A stretch of 36,601 nucleotides of DNA from JAZQUM01 sp045631305 (GCA_045631305.1 JAZQUM010000067.1:1-36601), one strand, 5' to 3'; positions 14,893-23,196 are shown, counted from the first letter of the stretch. Notes: a model not told the origin generated them from the sequence alone. Translations and numbers: made by a program.

Positions 14893-15609
14893 ATGCAAGA
14901 GAAAATCGCAATGCTGAAAGAAATGGTGGAAAAGAGCGAGTATATCGTCTTTTTCGGCGGCGCAGGCTGCTCCACGGAATCCAACATCCCGGATTTTCGC
15001 AGTGTGGATGGGCTTTACCACACCCAGTACGATTATCCGCCTGAGACTATTTTAAGCCATACTTTCTATGAGCGCAAGGGGGAAGAATTTTTCCGCTTCT
15101 ACCGCAATAAAATGCTCTTTCCCGAGGCTCTGCCCAATGCGGCCCACAAAAAGCTGGCGCAGTGGGAAGAAGAGGGAAAGCTGAAAGCGGTCATCACCCA
15201 GAATATCGATGGGCTGCACCAGAAGGCAGGGAGCAAAACTGTGCTGGAACTCCACGGAAGTGTCCACCGTAATTATTGCGAAAAGTGCCGCAAGTTTTAT
15301 TCTCTCCGGCACATGATGGATAGCGCGGGGGTGCCTCGCTGCACCTGCGGCGGCCGCATCAAACCCGATGTGGTGCTCTATGAAGAGGGGCTGGATGAAG
15401 ACACCCTGCAAAGCGCGGTGGATCACATTTCCCGCGCAGATATGCTGATCATCGGCGGCACATCTCTTGTGGTGTATCCCGCGGCAGGGCTTGTGCGGTA
15501 TTTCCGCGGCAAGAATCTGGTGGTCATCAACAAAACGGAAGTGGGCCGCGAGCTGGGGGTGGATCTTTCCATCAACGGCGCGATCGGCGAAGTGTTATCT
15601 CAGGTATAA
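14893..15609 (+). CDS. Sir2-family NAD-dependent protein deacylase (sirtuin)
   Basis: The 238-residue protein has the sirtuin core: GAGCSTESNIPDFRS (residues 24-37) for NAD binding, TQNIDGLH (102-109), catalytic H121 in LELHGS, four zinc cysteines C129, C132, C150 and C152, and GGTSLVVYPAA. The Thr/Ser-Glu-Ser-Asn stretch replaces the more usual SxxSGIPDFR serine/glycine. It removes acyl groups from lysine using NAD in the cytoplasm, and may act on metabolic enzymes or acetyl-CoA synthetase in an acetate producer. The start at 14893 has GAGG eight bases upstream. Only 31 bases separate its start from the divergent ArsC-like start, so its promoter must overlap that gene's leader or coding sequence. 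Confidence 0.95.
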   Translation: MQEKIAMLKEMVEKSEYIVFFGGAGCSTESNIPDFRSVDGLYHTQYDYPPETILSHTFYERKGEEFFRFYRNKMLFPEALPNAAHKKLAQWEEEGKLKAVITQNIDGLHQKAGSKTVLELHGSVHRNYCEKCRKFYSLRHMMDSAGVPRCTCGGRIKPDVVLYEEGLDEDTLQSAVDHISRADMLIIGGTSLVVYPAAGLVRYFRGKNLVVINKTEVGRELGVDLSINGAIGEVLSQV

Positions 15610-15612
15610 AAG

Positions 15613-15641
15613 AAAAGAGGTGGCGGTGCCACCTCTTTTTT
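15613..15641. terminator. Bidirectional terminator between the sirtuin and azlD genes
   Basis: A 12-bp stem AAAAGAGGTGGC / GCCACCTCTTTT has a 3-base loop and runs of T on both strands. Confidence 0.9.
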
Positions 15642-15643
15642 CT

Positions 15644-15970
15644 TTAAAATACCAGCTGCACCAAAAGCATGTAGCAGGCGGTGCCGCCCACGATGCTCAG
15701 AAGGGTGTTTTTCTTCCACACATGAAGCAGCACTACCAGCGTGCAGGCAATGGCTTCGGGGATACCATGGGGAGCGGCGAGGAAGGAGATATTTTTCAGG
15801 CAGAAGACCACCAGCATGGCCATTACCGCATAGGGCAGAACTTTGCCAAGATAGGTGATAAAGGGGGGCGTTTCCCGCTTGGTGCCGAAAATCAGGAAGG
15901 GGAGAAAGCGGGTGGCGGCGGTGACAAGAGCCGTTACAACAACAGCCAAAGCGATCTGCAGATTACTCAT
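15644..15970 (-). CDS. azlD: AzlD-family branched-chain amino acid exporter subunit
   Basis: The 108-residue membrane protein has about four hydrophobic segments and the family hallmark TAATRFLPFLIF near the N terminus. It works with the larger AzlC protein to export branched-chain amino acids. Its start overlaps the end of azlC by 8 bases, which gives translational coupling. Confidence 0.92.
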   Translation of the reverse strand: MSNLQIALAVVVTALVTAATRFLPFLIFGTKRETPPFITYLGKVLPYAVMAMLVVFCLKNISFLAAPHGIPEAIACTLVVLLHVWKKNTLLSIVGGTACYMLLVQLVF

Positions 15971-16670
15971 GGGCGTTGCCTCCCTTCTTATGCAGGATGT
16001 TCAGCGCAGCGGCAATAACCACCATGGCGGGGATCAGGAAATCTTCCGCGCCGAAAATGAGAAGGCACAGAACGGATGCCCCAAGACCGATGAGAGCGGG
16101 AAGGTGATTTTTGGCAGCGCGCCACTGGTCTACGAAAACGGTGATGAAAAGGGCGGTGAGGGCAAAGTCGATGCCTTCGGTGGAGAAGGGGATGACAGAA
16201 CCCAAAAGCGAGCCGATCACGCTGCCTGTTACCCAATAGCACTGGTCAAAGAGGGAAACGAAGAAACAGTAGCGGTGAGGGTTGGCGGCTTTATCCGTGT
16301 TGGTATCGCTGCAGACAAGGGAATAGGTTTCATCCGTCAGGGCGAAGATGAGATAGGGCTTTTTCCAGCCCGTGCCACGATATTTATCGATCATGGAAAG
16401 GCTGTAAAAAAGGTGACGGGCATTCACCGCCAGTGTGGTCAGGGCGGTAGTGAGCAGGGAGGCACCTGAGGTGAGAAGATTCACCAGCACAAACTGCATG
16501 CTGCCTGCGTAGATCAAAAAGCTGGTGAGAAAGGCCCAGATGAGACCAAAGCCCTGGGCGCGGAAAATCACACCAAAGCCGATGCCCAGCACCACATAAC
16601 CCGTCATAACGGGGATGGAGGAGACAAAGGCTAGCTTGATGTCTTTTTTAAAAGCGGAAGCGTTTTTCAC
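15963..16670 (-). CDS. azlC: AzlC-family branched-chain amino acid exporter
   Basis: This 235-residue integral membrane protein has the AzlC signature IPVMTGYVVLGIGFGV and the conserved YAGSMQF and NARHLFYSLS motifs, the latter in the second or third membrane segment. It starts at a GTG at 16670 with AAAAGGAG upstream. With AzlD it forms an LIV-E type exporter of leucine, isoleucine and valine, or analogues. A well-formed promoter stands upstream (16701-16730). Confidence 0.93.
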   Translation of the reverse strand: MKNASAFKKDIKLAFVSSIPVMTGYVVLGIGFGVIFRAQGFGLIWAFLTSFLIYAGSMQFVLVNLLTSGASLLTTALTTLAVNARHLFYSLSMIDKYRGTGWKKPYLIFALTDETYSLVCSDTNTDKAANPHRYCFFVSLFDQCYWVTGSVIGSLLGSVIPFSTEGIDFALTALFITVFVDQWRAAKNHLPALIGLGASVLCLLIFGAEDFLIPAMVVIAAALNILHKKGGNAHE

Positions 16671-16700
16671 AAATATTCTCCTTTTGGAAAAATCAAAAAT

Positions 16701-16730
16701 ATTATACTAAAAAGTGGGGAAATGTGTCAA
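16701..16730 (-). promoter_or_regulatory. azlC promoter
   Basis: Perfect TTGACA (16725-16730) and perfect TATAAT (16701-16706) are separated by 18 bases on the minus strand. Confidence 0.85.
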
Positions 16731-16740
16731 TCTTGCGGCA

Positions 16741-16769
16741 TTGTAATGGCTGGCGGCATGTGCTAAACT
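16741..16769 (+). promoter_or_regulatory. Promoter of the PatB-like gene
   Basis: TTGTAA (16741-16746), 17 bases, TAAACT (16764-16769). It is divergent from the azlC promoter only 11 bases away. Confidence 0.6.
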
Positions 16770-16808
16770 GTGTCATAAGAAACCAATAAGAAAGGAATGT
16801 GGATTCCT

Positions 16809-18020
16809 GTGAAATATGATTTTACTACCGTGATGGACCGCCGCGGCAAAGACGCTATGGCCATCGATGGCCTTGGTGCCATGCCCGGGTTCGCGCCCGA
16901 TCCTCCCAAAGAAGGCTTTGATGCTATCCCTATGTGGGTGGCGGATATGTATTTTGCCACCGCGCCTTCCGTGACACGCGCTATTGCAGAGCGCACGGCT
17001 CATCCTGCCTTCGGTTATTTCGCGCCTGCGGAGGAGTACTATGATGCTATCATCCGCTGGCAGGAAACACGAAACGGCGTTATAGGGCTGAAAAAAGAGC
17101 ATATCGGCTATGAAAATAGCGTCCTGGGTGGCCTTGTCTCGGCGCTGAACGTGCTTTGCTCCAAGGGCGATCATATTCTGGTCCACAGCCCCACCTATAT
17201 CGGCTTTACCAACAGTCTTAAAAATAACGGCTACCACATCGTTCACTCTCCGCTGCAGATGGATGAAGGCGGCGTGTGGCGCATGGATTTTGACGACATG
17301 GAAGAAAAGCTGGCTCGTGGAAACATCCATGCTGCTATTTTCTGCTCGCCCCACAATCCCTGCGGCCGCGTGTGGGAGAAGTGGGAAATTGAAAAGGCTA
17401 TGGAGCTTTTCAAAAAATACGGTGTGTATGTCATCTCCGATGAGATTTGGTCGGATCTGACGTTGGGTGAGCACAAGCACATTCCCACCCAGTCTGTCAG
17501 CGCTGATGCAAAAGAGCGCACCGTGGCGCTTTACGCGCCTACCAAGACCTTTAACCTTGCAGGGCTTATCGGTTCTTACCATGTGATCTACAACCGCTAT
17601 CTCAAAGCCCGCATCGATAAGGAAGCATCCCTTTCCCACTATAACGGCATGAATGTGTTTTCCATGCATGCCCTGATGGGTGCTTACAGTTGCGAGGGCA
17701 GCGAATGGGTGGATGAGCTCAAGGCAGTTCTGACGAAGAATGTGGACTATGCTTGCGAATATATTGCGAGCTGTTTTGACGGCGTTGGCATTTCCAAGCC
17801 TGAAGGAACGTACATGTTGTTCATTGATTGCAACGAGTGGTGCCAAAAGCACGGCAAGACCATTGAGGAGCTGGAAAAAATGTGCTGGGATGTGGGAGTA
17901 GCGCTGCAGGATGGGCGCATGTTCCACGGACCTTGTCATTTGCGATTGAATCTGGCTCATCCTTTCTCCCGCGTTTGCGAGGCTATGGAGCGGCTGGATA
18001 AATACGTTTTCAATGCATAA
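16809..18020 (+). CDS. MalY/PatB family PLP-dependent aminotransferase / cystathionine beta-lyase
   Basis: The 403-residue fold-type I enzyme starts MKYDFTTVMDRRGKDAM, the usual start of PatB proteins, with MWVADMYF, the PLP-contacting SPHNPCGRVW, the SDEIWSDL aspartate loop and APTKTFNLAG, where K246 should bind PLP. Members cleave C-S bonds of cystathionine or cysteine conjugates, or transaminate. A GTG at 16809 was chosen; the ATG at 16797 directly abuts AAAGGA, which leaves no spacing, and adds residues unlike the family. Cystathionine beta-lyase activity is the most common assignment, but PatB homologues vary. Confidence 0.9.
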   Translation: MKYDFTTVMDRRGKDAMAIDGLGAMPGFAPDPPKEGFDAIPMWVADMYFATAPSVTRAIAERTAHPAFGYFAPAEEYYDAIIRWQETRNGVIGLKKEHIGYENSVLGGLVSALNVLCSKGDHILVHSPTYIGFTNSLKNNGYHIVHSPLQMDEGGVWRMDFDDMEEKLARGNIHAAIFCSPHNPCGRVWEKWEIEKAMELFKKYGVYVISDEIWSDLTLGEHKHIPTQSVSADAKERTVALYAPTKTFNLAGLIGSYHVIYNRYLKARIDKEASLSHYNGMNVFSMHALMGAYSCEGSEWVDELKAVLTKNVDYACEYIASCFDGVGISKPEGTYMLFIDCNEWCQKHGKTIEELEKMCWDVGVALQDGRMFHGPCHLRLNLAHPFSRVCEAMERLDKYVFNA

Positions 18021-18023
18021 TAA

Positions 18024-18051
18024 AAAACACCCGACTTGCGTCGGGTGTTTT
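18024..18051. terminator. Bidirectional terminator between the PatB-like and DAHP synthase genes
   Basis: AAACACCCGAC and GTCGGGTGTTT form an 11-bp stem with a TTGC loop, flanked by A and T runs. Confidence 0.92.
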
Positions 18052-18057
18052 GCTTTT

Positions 18058-19089
18058 TTAGATGAAATCTGCGATGTCCAGAACCAAACGCTCGGTGTCT
18101 GCCCAACCGATGCAGGGATCGGTGATGGACTTGCCGTAAATGCCTTCGCCAATCTTCTGGCAGCCTTCTTCCAGATACGACTCGATCATAAAGCCCTTGA
18201 CCATGGAACGGATGTTGGCAGAGTGGCGGCAGGAGTGCAGCACTTCCTTGCAGATGCGGGGCTGCTCTGTATACTTCTTGGCCGAGTTTGCGTGGTTTGC
18301 ATCCACGATCAGGGCCATGTTTTCAAGACCCTTTGCGGCGTATGCGTTATAGAGATGCTCCAGTTCCTCAAAGTGATAGTTGGGAATGGATTCGCCGTGG
18401 CGGTTCACATAGCCGCGGAGAATGGCGTGTGCCAGAGGGTTGCCTGTGGTATCCACTTCCCAGCCTCGGTAGATGAAGGTGTGAGGGTGCTGGGCAGCCA
18501 TGATGGAGTTGAGCATGACGGAGATATCACCGCTGGTGGGATTCTTCATGCCAACGGGAACGGCAATACCGCTGGAGGTGAGGCGATGTTCCTGATTTTC
18601 CACGCTTCTTGCGCCGATGGCTACATAAGAGAGTAGGTCGGAAAGATAGCGGTAGTTATCGGGATAGAGCATTTCGTCAGCGGTGGAAAGACCGGTCTGG
18701 GCCAGAACATTGGTGTGCAGACGGCGGATAGCAACTACGCCTTCCAGCATATCCGTTGCCTTTTCGGGGTCGGGCTGGTGCAGAAGGCCCTTATAACCGT
18801 CACCTGTGGTGCGGGGCTTATTGGTATAAACTCTGGGGATCAGTACCAGGCGGTCAGCTACCTTTTCCTGCAGCTGCGCCAGGCGGGTGCAGTAATCCAA
18901 AACGGCATCTTCGCGGTCAGCAGAGCAAGGTCCGATGATGAGGACCATCTTGTCGCTTTTGCCGGTGAAAATATCTTCAATGGCAGCATCGCGGCGGGAC
19001 TTGGCCTCAGCCAGCTTTTCGGTCAGCGGATACTGTTCCTTGATGTATTTAGGAATAGGAAGCTTGTGCTTAAAATGCATGTTTTTCAT
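18058..19089 (-). CDS. 3-deoxy-7-phosphoheptulonate (DAHP) synthase, class I (AroG/F/H type)
   Basis: The 343-residue protein has the full class I-alpha motif set: IIGPCSADR, RVYTNKPRTTGDGYKGL, GARSVENQEHR, the metal-binding DANHANSAKKY and the C-terminal EGIYGKSITDPCIGW. It condenses phosphoenolpyruvate and erythrose 4-phosphate, the first step of the shikimate pathway to aromatic amino acids. The N-terminal extension (about residues 1-45) is the segment that in E. coli paralogues takes part in feedback control. No other aro genes adjoin. The promoter and a 7-bp inverted repeat lie upstream at 19132-19169. Confidence 0.96.
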   Translation of the reverse strand: MKNMHFKHKLPIPKYIKEQYPLTEKLAEAKSRRDAAIEDIFTGKSDKMVLIIGPCSADREDAVLDYCTRLAQLQEKVADRLVLIPRVYTNKPRTTGDGYKGLLHQPDPEKATDMLEGVVAIRRLHTNVLAQTGLSTADEMLYPDNYRYLSDLLSYVAIGARSVENQEHRLTSSGIAVPVGMKNPTSGDISVMLNSIMAAQHPHTFIYRGWEVDTTGNPLAHAILRGYVNRHGESIPNYHFEELEHLYNAYAAKGLENMALIVDANHANSAKKYTEQPRICKEVLHSCRHSANIRSMVKGFMIESYLEEGCQKIGEGIYGKSITDPCIGWADTERLVLDIADFI

Positions 19090-19131
19090 AGGTTATCTCC
19101 AATGGGAAACGAAGTGGGATTTGCTTTGGTG

Positions 19132-19169
19132 TACTTTATTACAGTAAAGTATTTGGGCGATAAAGTCAA
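19132..19169 (-). promoter_or_regulatory. DAHP synthase promoter with inverted repeat over the -10
   Basis: On the minus strand TTGACT (19164-19169) and TACTGT (19141-19146) are 17 bases apart. TACTTTA (19132-19138) and TAAAGTA (19145-19151) are perfect inverted arms with a 6-base centre, covering the -10. This is a candidate operator for an aromatic-amino-acid repressor. I see no T-box or leader peptide in the short 5' region. Confidence 0.65.
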
Positions 19170-19233
19170 TGCTGATTTTGACCGATTTTTCTATTGCGTC
19201 AAAATAAAAAATTGACGCAAAGCCAAAAAAGAT

Positions 19234-19260
19234 AAAAAAAGAGACAGCCGTAAGGCTGTC
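19234..19260 (-). terminator. Terminator after the tRNA-Leu genes
   Basis: GACAGCC (19243-19249) pairs with GGCTGTC (19254-19260) with a 4-base loop. The minus strand then runs into seven T. Confidence 0.88.
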
Positions 19261-19265
19261 TTCTT

Positions 19266-19353
19266 TGGTGCGCGAGGCGGGACTTGAACCCGCACGCCCG
19301 TAATGAGCACTAGAACCTGAATCTAGCGAGTCTGCCAATTCCACCACTCGCGC
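19266..19353 (-). tRNA. tRNA-Leu (anticodon CAG)
   Basis: The acceptor stem GCGCGAG pairs with CTCGCGC, followed by A and an encoded CCA (19266-19268). The anticodon arm is CTAGA-TTCAGGT-TCTAG, giving anticodon CAG. The long variable arm and the T-arm GGTTCAAGTCC are those of a class II leucine tRNA. Confidence 0.96.
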
Positions 19354-19388
19354 ATCTCTTTATTCAACACAGTTGACCTTCGAAAAGG

Positions 19389-19475
19389 TGGTGCGGATGG
19401 TGGGACTTGAACCCACACGCCCTTACGAACACAAGCACCTCAAGCTTGCCTGTCTGCCTATTCCAGCACACCCGC
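19389..19475 (-). tRNA. tRNA-Leu (anticodon GAG)
   Basis: The acceptor stem GCGGGTG pairs with CATCCGC (one G-T pair), followed by A and an encoded CCA (19389-19391). The anticodon arm is CAAGC-TTGAGGT-GCTTG, giving anticodon GAG. It has a long variable arm. The two genes are 35 bases apart in the same direction, probably one transcript. Confidence 0.96.
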
Positions 19476-19576
19476 ATTTTCAATCCTAAAAATCGACTGC
19501 CCGATTATCATACCAAATCCCAAGGGGTTTGTCAATTGTTTTTTTCAGGAAACTAAGAAAATTTTTCGGCTACAAG

Positions 19577-19612
19577 AAAAGGCTTCGGAGCGGGATGATC
19601 CGCTCCGAAGCT
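19577..19612 (-). terminator. Terminator of the EamA transporter operon
   Basis: GCTTCGGAGCGG (19582-19593) pairs with CCGCTCCGAAGC (19600-19611), with a T-rich run after it on the minus strand. Confidence 0.9.
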
Positions 19613-19619
19613 TTGATTT

Positions 19620-20546
19620 TTACAGGTCGAAAACGCCCATGATCACAATGCCCAGAACCACGAGACCAATCATAGCATAATGCTTCTTGGAGAGCTTTTC
19701 CTTCAGGAACAGGCGACTCCAAAGAACGGAGGCTGCGCAGTATGCAGAGATGATGGGGGCGGACATGGCCAGATGTTCAGTATCGGCGATGGCATAGATG
19801 TAAGCAAACTGACCGGCCGTTTCAAAGATGGCGCCGGTGTACTTGGGAGCTTCCATCTTGGGAATGAGCTTATCCTTCTTGATGAGGACTACATAGATGA
19901 AGCAAACGATGCCTGCTGCCAGGAAGGTGAGTTCATAGGCAACGTTAGCGCTGGCTTCGAAGTCTACCACGGTTTCGCTGAGCTTTTCCAGCACCAGGTT
20001 ATCAGCGAAGGTGCCGGCTGCGTCCAGAATGCAGTAAGCAACAGGGAGAGCCAGAGCAAGGAAACTCTTGGCATATTTGCGGTTGCCTTCTTCCTGACGC
20101 TTTGCGCGAAGTTCATCGTCTTCACGGTAGTCTACCACACCCAGACCGATGGCGCCGATGCAGACCAGTGCAATAGCGGCGATGCCAAGGGGGGTGTAAC
20201 CTTCAGCGCCGAAGATGATAAGGCTGAGAACGGCCACCAGCGCGCCGGAGGAGTTGCAGATGGGGGAGGAAATAGAAAGCTCGATGTAGCGAAGACCCAG
20301 ATAACCCAAGGCCATGGAGCCGATGTAAAGCAGGGATACGGGGAGGTAGGTGAGCATGATGTCAAGGTTGATCACCGTGCCGCCCACAAAAATCTCGTAG
20401 CAGGCATGGAGACCCATGACAACGCCTACAGCCATGACCATTTTCAGGTGACTGTACTTGTCCTTTTCATCCTGACAACCGATTTTGGAAAAGAGGTCGC
20501 TGCCGCTCCAGCAGATCAGGGTGATGATAGAAAGCCAAAACCACAT
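19620..20546 (-). CDS. EamA/DMT-superfamily transporter
   Basis: The 308-residue membrane protein has about ten hydrophobic segments in two halves, an N-terminal MWFWLSIITLICWSGSDLFSK and a C-terminal AYCAASVLWSRLFLKEKLSKKH followed by a last helix, the layout of the drug/metabolite transporter superfamily. A charged loop (about 140-160, YREDDELRAKRQEE) separates the halves. Such proteins usually export amino acids or other metabolites. It is the third gene of the unit abrB-like / methionine-gamma-lyase-like / transporter, 25 bases after the lyase, so it may move the lyase's substrate or product. The ribosome binding site is AAGGAG. Confidence 0.9.
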   Translation of the reverse strand: MWFWLSIITLICWSGSDLFSKIGCQDEKDKYSHLKMVMAVGVVMGLHACYEIFVGGTVINLDIMLTYLPVSLLYIGSMALGYLGLRYIELSISSPICNSSGALVAVLSLIIFGAEGYTPLGIAAIALVCIGAIGLGVVDYREDDELRAKRQEEGNRKYAKSFLALALPVAYCILDAAGTFADNLVLEKLSETVVDFEASANVAYELTFLAAGIVCFIYVVLIKKDKLIPKMEAPKYTGAIFETAGQFAYIYAIADTEHLAMSAPIISAYCAASVLWSRLFLKEKLSKKHYAMIGLVVLGIVIMGVFDL

Positions 20547-20571
20547 ACATTTTTCTCCTTATATTTTGTTT

Positions 20572-21855
20572 TTATTTCAGGTCAACAAGACCGGCATTCA
20601 CCATTTGCTGCAGGCTCATGAGGATACCCAGCTTTGCGTGGTACCAGGTGAGACCGCCCTGGAAATAAACTGCGTAGGGGGGACGGATGGGGCCGTCTGC
20701 GGAAAGTTCGATGGAAGAACCCTGTACGAAAGCGCCTGCCGCCATAATTACATTGGAATCGTAACCGGGCATGGGCCAGGGTTCGGGAGTGACATAGCTG
20801 TCTACAGGGGCTGCCATCTGGATGCCCTTGCAGAAAGCGATCATGCCGGCTTCGCTGCCCAGTTCCACAGCCTGAATGATATCGTGGCGGGATTCGGTGC
20901 TGTTGGGAATGACGCGGAAGCCCAGTCTTTCATAGATGTTGGCAGCAAAGATAGCGCCCTTCAGTGCGCCGGAAACAACGGTGGGAGCGAGGAAAAGACC
21001 CTGATAGAAGGAAGGCAGCAGACCCAGGTTAGCGCCTACTTCCTGGCCCAGACCGGGAGCGCTGAGACGGTATGCGCAGCGTTCTACGCATGCCTTGGTG
21101 CCGCAGATATAACCGCCGATGGGGGCGAGGCCGCCGCCGGGGTTTTTGATGAGGCTGCCGACTACCATGTCTGCGCCAAGATCGCTGGGTTCCAGTTCTT
21201 CCACGAATTCACCGTAGCAGTTATCTACCATGCAGATGACATCGGGTTTGCATTCCTTGCAGAAAGCAACCAGCTTGCCGATCTGCTCTACGGAGAAGGA
21301 AGGGCGGGTGGCATAACCCTTGGAGCGCTGGATGGTGATGAGCTTGGTCTTTTCGTTGATGGCGGCGCGGATGCCGTCATAGTCGAAAGTGCCGTCGGGC
21401 AGGAGAGCAACTTCGTTGTAGCTCACACCGTATTCTTTCAGAGAGCACTTGGATTCGCGGATGCCGATGACTTCTTCCAGCGTGTCATAAGGACGGCCCA
21501 CAGGGCTGAGCAGCTCATCGCCGGGAAGAAGGTTTGCGGAAAGAGCAACGGTCAGGGCGTGGGTGCCGCAGGTGATCTGGGGACGAACCAGAGCAGCTTC
21601 GGTATGGAAAACATCGGCATAGACGCGCTCGAGATTGTCGCGGCCCATATCGTCATAACCGTAGCCGGTGGTAGCGGCAAAATGGGTGGCATTGACCATG
21701 TTTTTCTGCATGGCGGAGATAACCTTGCCCTGATTGTATTCTGCTACTGCATCGATCTTTTCAAAGCGTTCTTTCAGTTCGGTAAGGATATTCTCGCCGA
21801 ATTCAAATACTTCGGCGCTGATACCCAGACTTTCGTACATAGTTTTCGTGTTCAT
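20572..21855 (-). CDS. Methionine gamma-lyase family PLP enzyme (YnbB / 'aluminium resistance' family)
   Basis: The 427-residue fold-type I PLP enzyme contains ATTGYGYDDMGRDNLERVYA, RPQITCGTHAL, the PLP-ring aspartate region CMVDNCYGEF and GSLIKNPGGGLAPIGGY, where K237 is the probable PLP lysine. The family is annotated as methionine gamma-lyase-like or as aluminium resistance protein; its true substrate is poorly established. The start at 21855 has AAGGAG; an in-frame ATG at 21888 lies in the upstream gene. It follows the AbrB-like gene by 10 bases and precedes an EamA transporter by 25. Confidence 0.92.
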   Translation of the reverse strand: MNTKTMYESLGISAEVFEFGENILTELKERFEKIDAVAEYNQGKVISAMQKNMVNATHFAATTGYGYDDMGRDNLERVYADVFHTEAALVRPQITCGTHALTVALSANLLPGDELLSPVGRPYDTLEEVIGIRESKCSLKEYGVSYNEVALLPDGTFDYDGIRAAINEKTKLITIQRSKGYATRPSFSVEQIGKLVAFCKECKPDVICMVDNCYGEFVEELEPSDLGADMVVGSLIKNPGGGLAPIGGYICGTKACVERCAYRLSAPGLGQEVGANLGLLPSFYQGLFLAPTVVSGALKGAIFAANIYERLGFRVIPNSTESRHDIIQAVELGSEAGMIAFCKGIQMAAPVDSYVTPEPWPMPGYDSNVIMAAGAFVQGSSIELSADGPIRPPYAVYFQGGLTWYHAKLGILMSLQQMVNAGLVDLK

Positions 21856-21865
21856 ATATAACTCC

Positions 21866-22099
21866 TTATTCCTGGTCAAAATCTTCAATAATACGGTCTG
21901 CTAGGTCGCTGAGGACCTCGGGACGGGTGACGATGAGACCGTGTGCATCGTTGCCGAGGATCAAAAGAGTGTCCCCGGGCTTGATATGAAACTGGGTGCG
22001 CGCTTCTTTGGGGATCACGATCTGACCCCGATCACCGACTTTGGCAGTGCCGTAAATACGGTTGGCAGCGCTTTTGCCCAAAACATGTTTGCTAGGCAT
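21866..22099 (-). CDS. AbrB/SpoVT-family DNA-binding protein
   Basis: The 77-residue protein has an AbrB-type swapped-hairpin domain (AKVGDRGQIVIPKEARTQFHIKPGDTLLILG, residues about 19-50), the DNA-binding fold of AbrB and SpoVT. An N-terminal extension MPSKHVLGKSAANRIYG precedes it, and a short acidic helix ends the protein. It starts behind GAGGAG and heads the unit with the lyase and the EamA transporter, so it probably regulates this operon or itself. A hairpin in its leader (22130-22145) is a candidate site. Confidence 0.9.
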   Translation of the reverse strand: MPSKHVLGKSAANRIYGTAKVGDRGQIVIPKEARTQFHIKPGDTLLILGNDAHGLIVTRPEVLSDLADRIIEDFDQE

Positions 22100-22129
22100 G
22101 ATCTGCTCCTCTCAAGTGATGTATGAAAA

Positions 22130-22145
22130 GTGTGAAAAATCACAC
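22130..22145. repeat. Palindrome in the abrB-like leader
   Basis: GTGTGA and TCACAC are perfect inverted arms separated by AAAA, within the 5' untranslated region of the minus-strand operon. The minus strand continues with TTTT, so it could be a weak attenuator or a protein-binding site. Confidence 0.45.
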
Positions 22146-22163
22146 AAAAATGATGCCTGAATT

Positions 22164-22191
22164 ATTATAGCGCTTTTTGACGAATTTGCAA
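22164..22191 (-). promoter_or_regulatory. Promoter of the abrB-like operon
   Basis: TTGCAA (22186-22191), 16 bases, and perfect TATAAT (22164-22169) on the minus strand. Confidence 0.65.
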
Positions 22192-22224
22192 GAGTATTTA
22201 CAAGTATATTTCCCAGGAAATGCA

Positions 22225-22255
22225 AAAAGCCGCTTGGAAAAACCAAGCGGCTTTT
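22225..22255 (-). terminator. Terminator of the AEC transporter gene
   Basis: AAAAGCCGCTTGG and CCAAGCGGCTTTT form a 13-bp stem with an A5 loop just after the stop codon. Confidence 0.92.
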
Positions 22256-22257
22256 GA

Positions 22258-23196
22258 TTACAGTACACCGGCGAGATGATACCAGAGGGGAATGGTGGCA
22301 ATGGAGATCAAAGTGGAATAGAACACGCTGCCTGCGCTTTCAAAGTTGGATTCGGGATCGGGATCGTATTGCACGCAGAAAGCTACCATCAGCGTGCTGA
22401 CGGGAAGGGCTGCACAGATAATGACGATCTGCGCCAGATCCTTGGGCAGGTTAGTAGCCCAGGCCAGCACATAGAAAATGGTGGGAATCAGGAAATTGCG
22501 GATCAGCGTGAGACGGAAATAGCGGATTTGCAGCAGTTTTTTCAAAGGGTAATAGCCTAAAGTGATGCCGCAGAGCATCATGCCCAGGGGGGAGCAGGTA
22601 GCTGCCAGGGAGGACATGACATAAGAAATGGTATCGGGAAGACGAAGGCCGGTCAGATAAAAGAAAACACCTATGAAAACAGCTACGATAGAGGGGTTCA
22701 GAGTTTTCTTTACCACCGTCATGAAGCTTTCTTTCTTAGCATTTTCATCAGGGGGAGAAAGCAGAACCTTTGCGGAAGAGTAATAGAAAATGCGGATGGG
22801 AACCAGGAAAATGGCAAAGTAGAAAATGCCTTGATTGCCATACAGCGCTTCTACTACAGGGAAACCCATGAAAGAAAAGTTGGTAAAGATCATGCCAAAG
22901 CGCATGATGCGGGCGGAACCGTCCTTTCCGGCAAGGAGATAGGCGATCTGCCCCATGATAAATTCGATAATGAGAAAAGCAATGGAAAGCAGCAGGAGAT
23001 AAGCGCAGTTTTTCAGTTCCTCCAGCGAGTAATCCATACCGTACATGGAGTTTACGATCATACAGGGGAGAATGATGGATGTGAGGAACTTGGTGAATTG
23101 TTTGTTGAAGTCGCCTGCAACAACTTTTAATTTGGTTGCGGCAAAGCCAAGTGCAATGAAAAGCAAAAGTTTCAAAGCGAGTGTTCCGGCCAGCAT
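22258..23196 (-). CDS. Auxin efflux carrier (AEC) family transporter
   Basis: The 312-residue protein has about ten membrane segments in two five-helix halves, with LKVVAGDFNKQFTKFLTSIILPCMI near the start and the helix-breaking GITLGYYPLKKLL and CAALPVSTLMVAF late in the protein, typical of AEC carriers. Bacterial members export or exchange organic acids such as malate. The start at 23196 is preferred, since GGAG lies eight bases upstream; the ATG at 23202 has only two bases. A promoter is at 23235-23263. Confidence 0.9.
   Translation of the reverse strand: MLAGTLALKLLLFIALGFAATKLKVVAGDFNKQFTKFLTSIILPCMIVNSMYGMDYSLEELKNCAYLLLLSIAFLIIEFIMGQIAYLLAGKDGSARIMRFGMIFTNFSFMGFPVVEALYGNQGIFYFAIFLVPIRIFYYSSAKVLLSPPDENAKKESFMTVVKKTLNPSIVAVFIGVFFYLTGLRLPDTISYVMSSLAATCSPLGMMLCGITLGYYPLKKLLQIRYFRLTLIRNFLIPTIFYVLAWATNLPKDLAQIVIICAALPVSTLMVAFCVQYDPDPESNFESAGSVFYSTLISIATIPLWYHLAGVL

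Noticed and set aside
19090..19210. A T-box or leader peptide controlling DAHP synthase
   Set aside because: The leader is short, with no T-box core, no aromatic-rich small frame and no terminator between promoter and gene.
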